7,979 nt of DNA, from positions 1 through 7,979 of the forward strand of contig PLTL01000340.1 in NCBI GenBank assembly GCA_003164475.1. The letters run 5' to 3'. This stretch comes from Candidatus Dormiibacterota bacterium. GTDB lineage: Bacteria; Chloroflexota; Dormibacteria; UBA8260; Bog-877. Below, piece by piece: positions 6,349 through 7,979 of the stretch; positions within the stretch are counted from its first letter, which is position 1, and each line of letters opens with the position of its first letter. Under the pieces are notes generated by a model. It saw only the letters and a program-made list of their open reading frames with translations, was not told the DNA's origin and did no database searches. Both the position numbers and the translations under genes were made by a program.

Positions 6349-7071
6349 ATGGCGCGCTTCGATGGAAGGGCCGCTGGCCAGTTGCGGCCTATAGAGATCG
6401 ATACCGGAGTGCACAGCTGGGCCGAGGGGGTCGCCCTCATCACTTCCGGGTCCACCACCGTGCTCTGCACCGCCACAGTTGAGGAGAGGGTGCCCCCACA
6501 CCGGCGCGGGTCCCGGACTGGTTGGGTGACCGCCGAGTACGGGATGTTGCCGCGAGCTACCCACGAGCGCAACCCTCGGGAGCGGGCGGGCAGGGTGGAC
6601 GGCCGCTGCCAGGAGATCCAGCGGCTGGTCGGTCGCAGCCTGCGCGGGGCGGTCGACCTACGCCTTCTGGGCGAGCGCACCGTGATCATCGACTGCGATG
6701 TCATCCACGCCGATGGGGGCACCCGCACTGCCGCGATCAATGGTGGGTTCGTCGCCCTGGCTCTCGCCTGCAGGCGCCTCCAGGAAGCGGGGATGGTGAC
6801 CGCATCTCCCATAGCCCGGGGGGTGGCCGCAGTAAGCGTGGGGCTGGTTGGGGGGATCCCTCTGCTGGACCTGGACTACAGCGAGGACTCCAGGGCCGAG
6901 ACCGACATGAACCTGGTGATGAGCTCCGATGGCAGGATCATCGAGATTCAGGGCACGGCAGAGCGCGATCCCTTCAGCGAGGAGCACCTGCAGGCGCTGC
7001 TTGCCCTTGGTCGAAGCGGCGTCCCCGCGATCTGGGCGGCGCAGTCCCGGGCGCTGGAGCAGCCGCGATAG
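6349..7071 (+). CDS. rph: Ribonuclease PH
   Basis: A phosphate-dependent 3'-5' exoribonuclease that trims tRNA 3' ends, forming a hexameric ring. The 240-residue product has the full family signature: the MARFDGRAAGQLRPIEID start, HSWAEGVALITSGSTTVLCTA, GWVTAEYGMLPRATHERNPRE with the phosphate-site Arg region, GRCQEIQRLVGRSLRGAVDL, ERTVIIDCDVIHADGGTRTAA with metal/catalytic Asp residues, VAAVSVG, LDLDYSEDSRAETDMNLVM and IEIQGTAERDPFS. The length is typical. The ATG at 6349 is chosen because it aligns with the usual MxRxDGR start. The frame is open upstream to a GTG at 6247, but the extra 34 residues do not look like RNase PH. The Shine-Dalgarno is weak. rdgB follows 32 bases downstream on the same strand, the common actinobacterial pair, so co-transcription is likely. 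Confidence 0.97.
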   Translation: MARFDGRAAGQLRPIEIDTGVHSWAEGVALITSGSTTVLCTATVEERVPPHRRGSRTGWVTAEYGMLPRATHERNPRERAGRVDGRCQEIQRLVGRSLRGAVDLRLLGERTVIIDCDVIHADGGTRTAAINGGFVALALACRRLQEAGMVTASPIARGVAAVSVGLVGGIPLLDLDYSEDSRAETDMNLVMSSDGRIIEIQGTAERDPFSEEHLQALLALGRSGVPAIWAAQSRALEQPR

Positions 7072-7103
7072 GGAGCCGGTACCCGGACGATGGTGCGATC
7101 GTC

Positions 7104-7748
7104 GTGGGCGGCGATCTCAGACGCGTGGTGGTGGCGAGCAGAAACCGTGGCAAGGTCGCAGAGCTCCGGCGGCTGCTGCGCCCAGCTCGCTGGAGGCTCC
7201 TTGAGCTGGACCAGGCGCCGGGCGGCGCGGAGCTGCACTGGGTCGAGGACGGGTCCAGCTATCTGGGCAATGCCGCGATCAAGGCCAGGGCGGCCTGCGC
7301 CGCCACGGAGCTGCCCTCGCTGGGCGATGACAGCGGCATCGAGGTGGGAGCGCTCGGCGGTTGGCCCGGTCTCCTCACCGCCAGGTGGCTCGGGGAAGAC
7401 GCGACGCCGGCGGAGCTACTCGAGGGCCTGGCGTCCAGGGTCGCCCAGCTACCCACCGAGCAGCGCCGAGGCAGCTTTGTGTGCGCCCTAGTCCTAGCTG
7501 TGCCGGTGCCTGACCAGGAGCCCAGGCTGATCATGGCCGAGGGGCGCCTCGAGGGCGTCCTCCTGAGCCGCCCCAGAGGGGAGAGGGGGTTCGGCTACGA
7601 CCCGATCTTCGTTCCCGGCGGTGAGCAGCGGACGATGGCGGAGATGAGTCAGGCGCGCAAGGACGAGATCAGCCACCGTGGCCGGGCGGCCCGACGCCTC
7701 CTGGGCAAGGTCCGCCGGTCACATCTTGGTGGCCCAGGGGCCGCGTGA
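7104..7748 (+). CDS. rdgB: dITP/XTP pyrophosphatase (RdgB/HAM1 family)
   Basis: Hydrolyses non-canonical purine nucleoside triphosphates (ITP, dITP, XTP) to the monophosphate and pyrophosphate, keeping deaminated bases out of DNA and RNA. The product has about 214 residues. Visible features are VVVASRNRGKVAEL (substrate-binding N14 and K17), SLGDDSGIEVGALGGWPGLLTARW (the catalytic Asp lies in D75-D76), ERGFGYDPIFVP (163-168, base specificity) and DEISHRGRAARRL (S190-H191-R192). The usual TFAELxxxEKNxISHRG segment reads TMAEMSQARKDEISHRG, a mild variation. The start is uncertain: no Shine-Dalgarno is good for any candidate, and GTG at 7104 or 7125 would both give a complete domain. I chose 7104. 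The short gap after rph suggests one transcript. Confidence 0.93.
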   Translation: MGGDLRRVVVASRNRGKVAELRRLLRPARWRLLELDQAPGGAELHWVEDGSSYLGNAAIKARAACAATELPSLGDDSGIEVGALGGWPGLLTARWLGEDATPAELLEGLASRVAQLPTEQRRGSFVCALVLAVPVPDQEPRLIMAEGRLEGVLLSRPRGERGFGYDPIFVPGGEQRTMAEMSQARKDEISHRGRAARRLLGKVRRSHLGGPGAA

Positions 7749-7912
7749 TGCCGTCTGCCGGTTCCGGGGTCACCGACCGGTGGCTGTTGGCTCACGAGAC
7801 GTAGATAGCCGCTCGCCCGCGTAGACTGGGCGATCGGACTCGGCACGACCGCTCCATCTGGACATGTCATCGAGAGCCCGAGGGGTTGAGCTGGTACGAC
7901 GCAAGTTCTCTT
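7749..7912 (+). other. Intergenic region between rdgB and tRNA-Pro
   Basis: Contains a possible hairpin (TCGCCC and GGGCGA arms around GCGTAGACT, near 7812-7832) with no T-run. No protein gene is supported. A promoter for the tRNA is expected but I could not pick a convincing -35/-10 pair. Confidence 0.4.
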
Positions 7913-7979
7913 CGGGGCGTGGCGCAGCGGTAGCGCACCTGCTTTGGGAGCAGGGGGTCGTGGGTTCGAACCCCACCGA
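7913..7979 (+). tRNA. tRNA-Pro (anticodon UGG), 3' end cut by the window
   Basis: The cloverleaf can be built by eye: acceptor 5' strand CGGGGCG (7913-7919), U8, D-stem GCGC/GCGC around AGCGGTA, anticodon stem CCTGC/GCAGG with loop TTTGGGA (anticodon TGG at 7945-7947), variable loop GGGTC, and T-arm GTGGG-TTCGAAC-CCCAC. It reads CCN proline codons, mainly CCA. Only three bases of the 3' acceptor strand (CGA) are in view. A C at the first position is typical of bacterial tRNA-Pro. The third visible base would put A opposite G5, a mismatch. Confidence 0.93.

Noticed and set aside
6264..6349. Short frame ending in TGA that overlaps the rph ATG (TGATG)
   Set aside because: Only about 30 codons after the preceding in-frame stop, with no good start or ribosome binding site; the overlap is probably coincidental.
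7770..7976. Minus-strand frame starting MGFEPTT
   Set aside because: This is the well-known spurious translation of the antisense strand of a tRNA gene.

Overview
The window is very GC-rich, with strongly G/C-biased third codon positions, GTG starts and short gaps between genes. The rph–rdgB pair, a membrane-anchored cyclophilin and a secreted IPT/TIG-domain protein all fit a high-GC actinobacterium, possibly an Acidimicrobiia-like lineage. That placement is inferred from gene style and order only.

Layout: (1) positions 1-1677, minus strand: a large secreted or membrane-tethered protein with a Tyr-rich linker, an unrecognised domain with alternating strand-like segments and acidic residues, and the start of an IPT/TIG domain; it runs off the window edge. 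(2) 1678-2015: divergent intergenic region. (3) 2016-3098, plus: prfA (peptide chain release factor 1), with no prmC next to it. (4) 3117-4136, minus: a DEDDh 3'-5' exonuclease of the DnaQ type with long extensions, converging on prfA with an 18-base gap. (5) 4137-4888: a stretch that seems to hold the remains of a tetrapyrrole-biosynthesis pair. A weak uroporphyrinogen-III synthase-like reading frame (4245-4493) is followed by a much clearer 110-residue N-terminal piece of porphobilinogen synthase (HemB, 4557-4889). The HemB piece ends just before the metal-binding and catalytic part of the family. (6) 4889-5578, plus: a membrane-anchored cyclophilin whose start overlaps the end of the hemB fragment. 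(7) 5579-6348: about 770 bases with no convincing intact gene, with a possible promoter and inverted repeat near its end. (8) 6349-7071 rph (RNase PH) and 7104-7748 rdgB (ITP/XTP pyrophosphatase), an operon-like pair. (9) 7913-7979: tRNA-Pro(UGG), cut by the window end.

Most intact genes are housekeeping: translation termination (RF1), DNA or RNA end processing (exonuclease, RNase PH), nucleotide-pool cleaning (RdgB), extracytoplasmic protein folding (cyclophilin) and decoding (tRNA-Pro). The most unusual part is 4245-4889, where a hemD/hemB-like block looks truncated but the hemB piece remains open and possibly translationally coupled to the cyclophilin. I found no CRISPR array, insertion sequence or phage gene.
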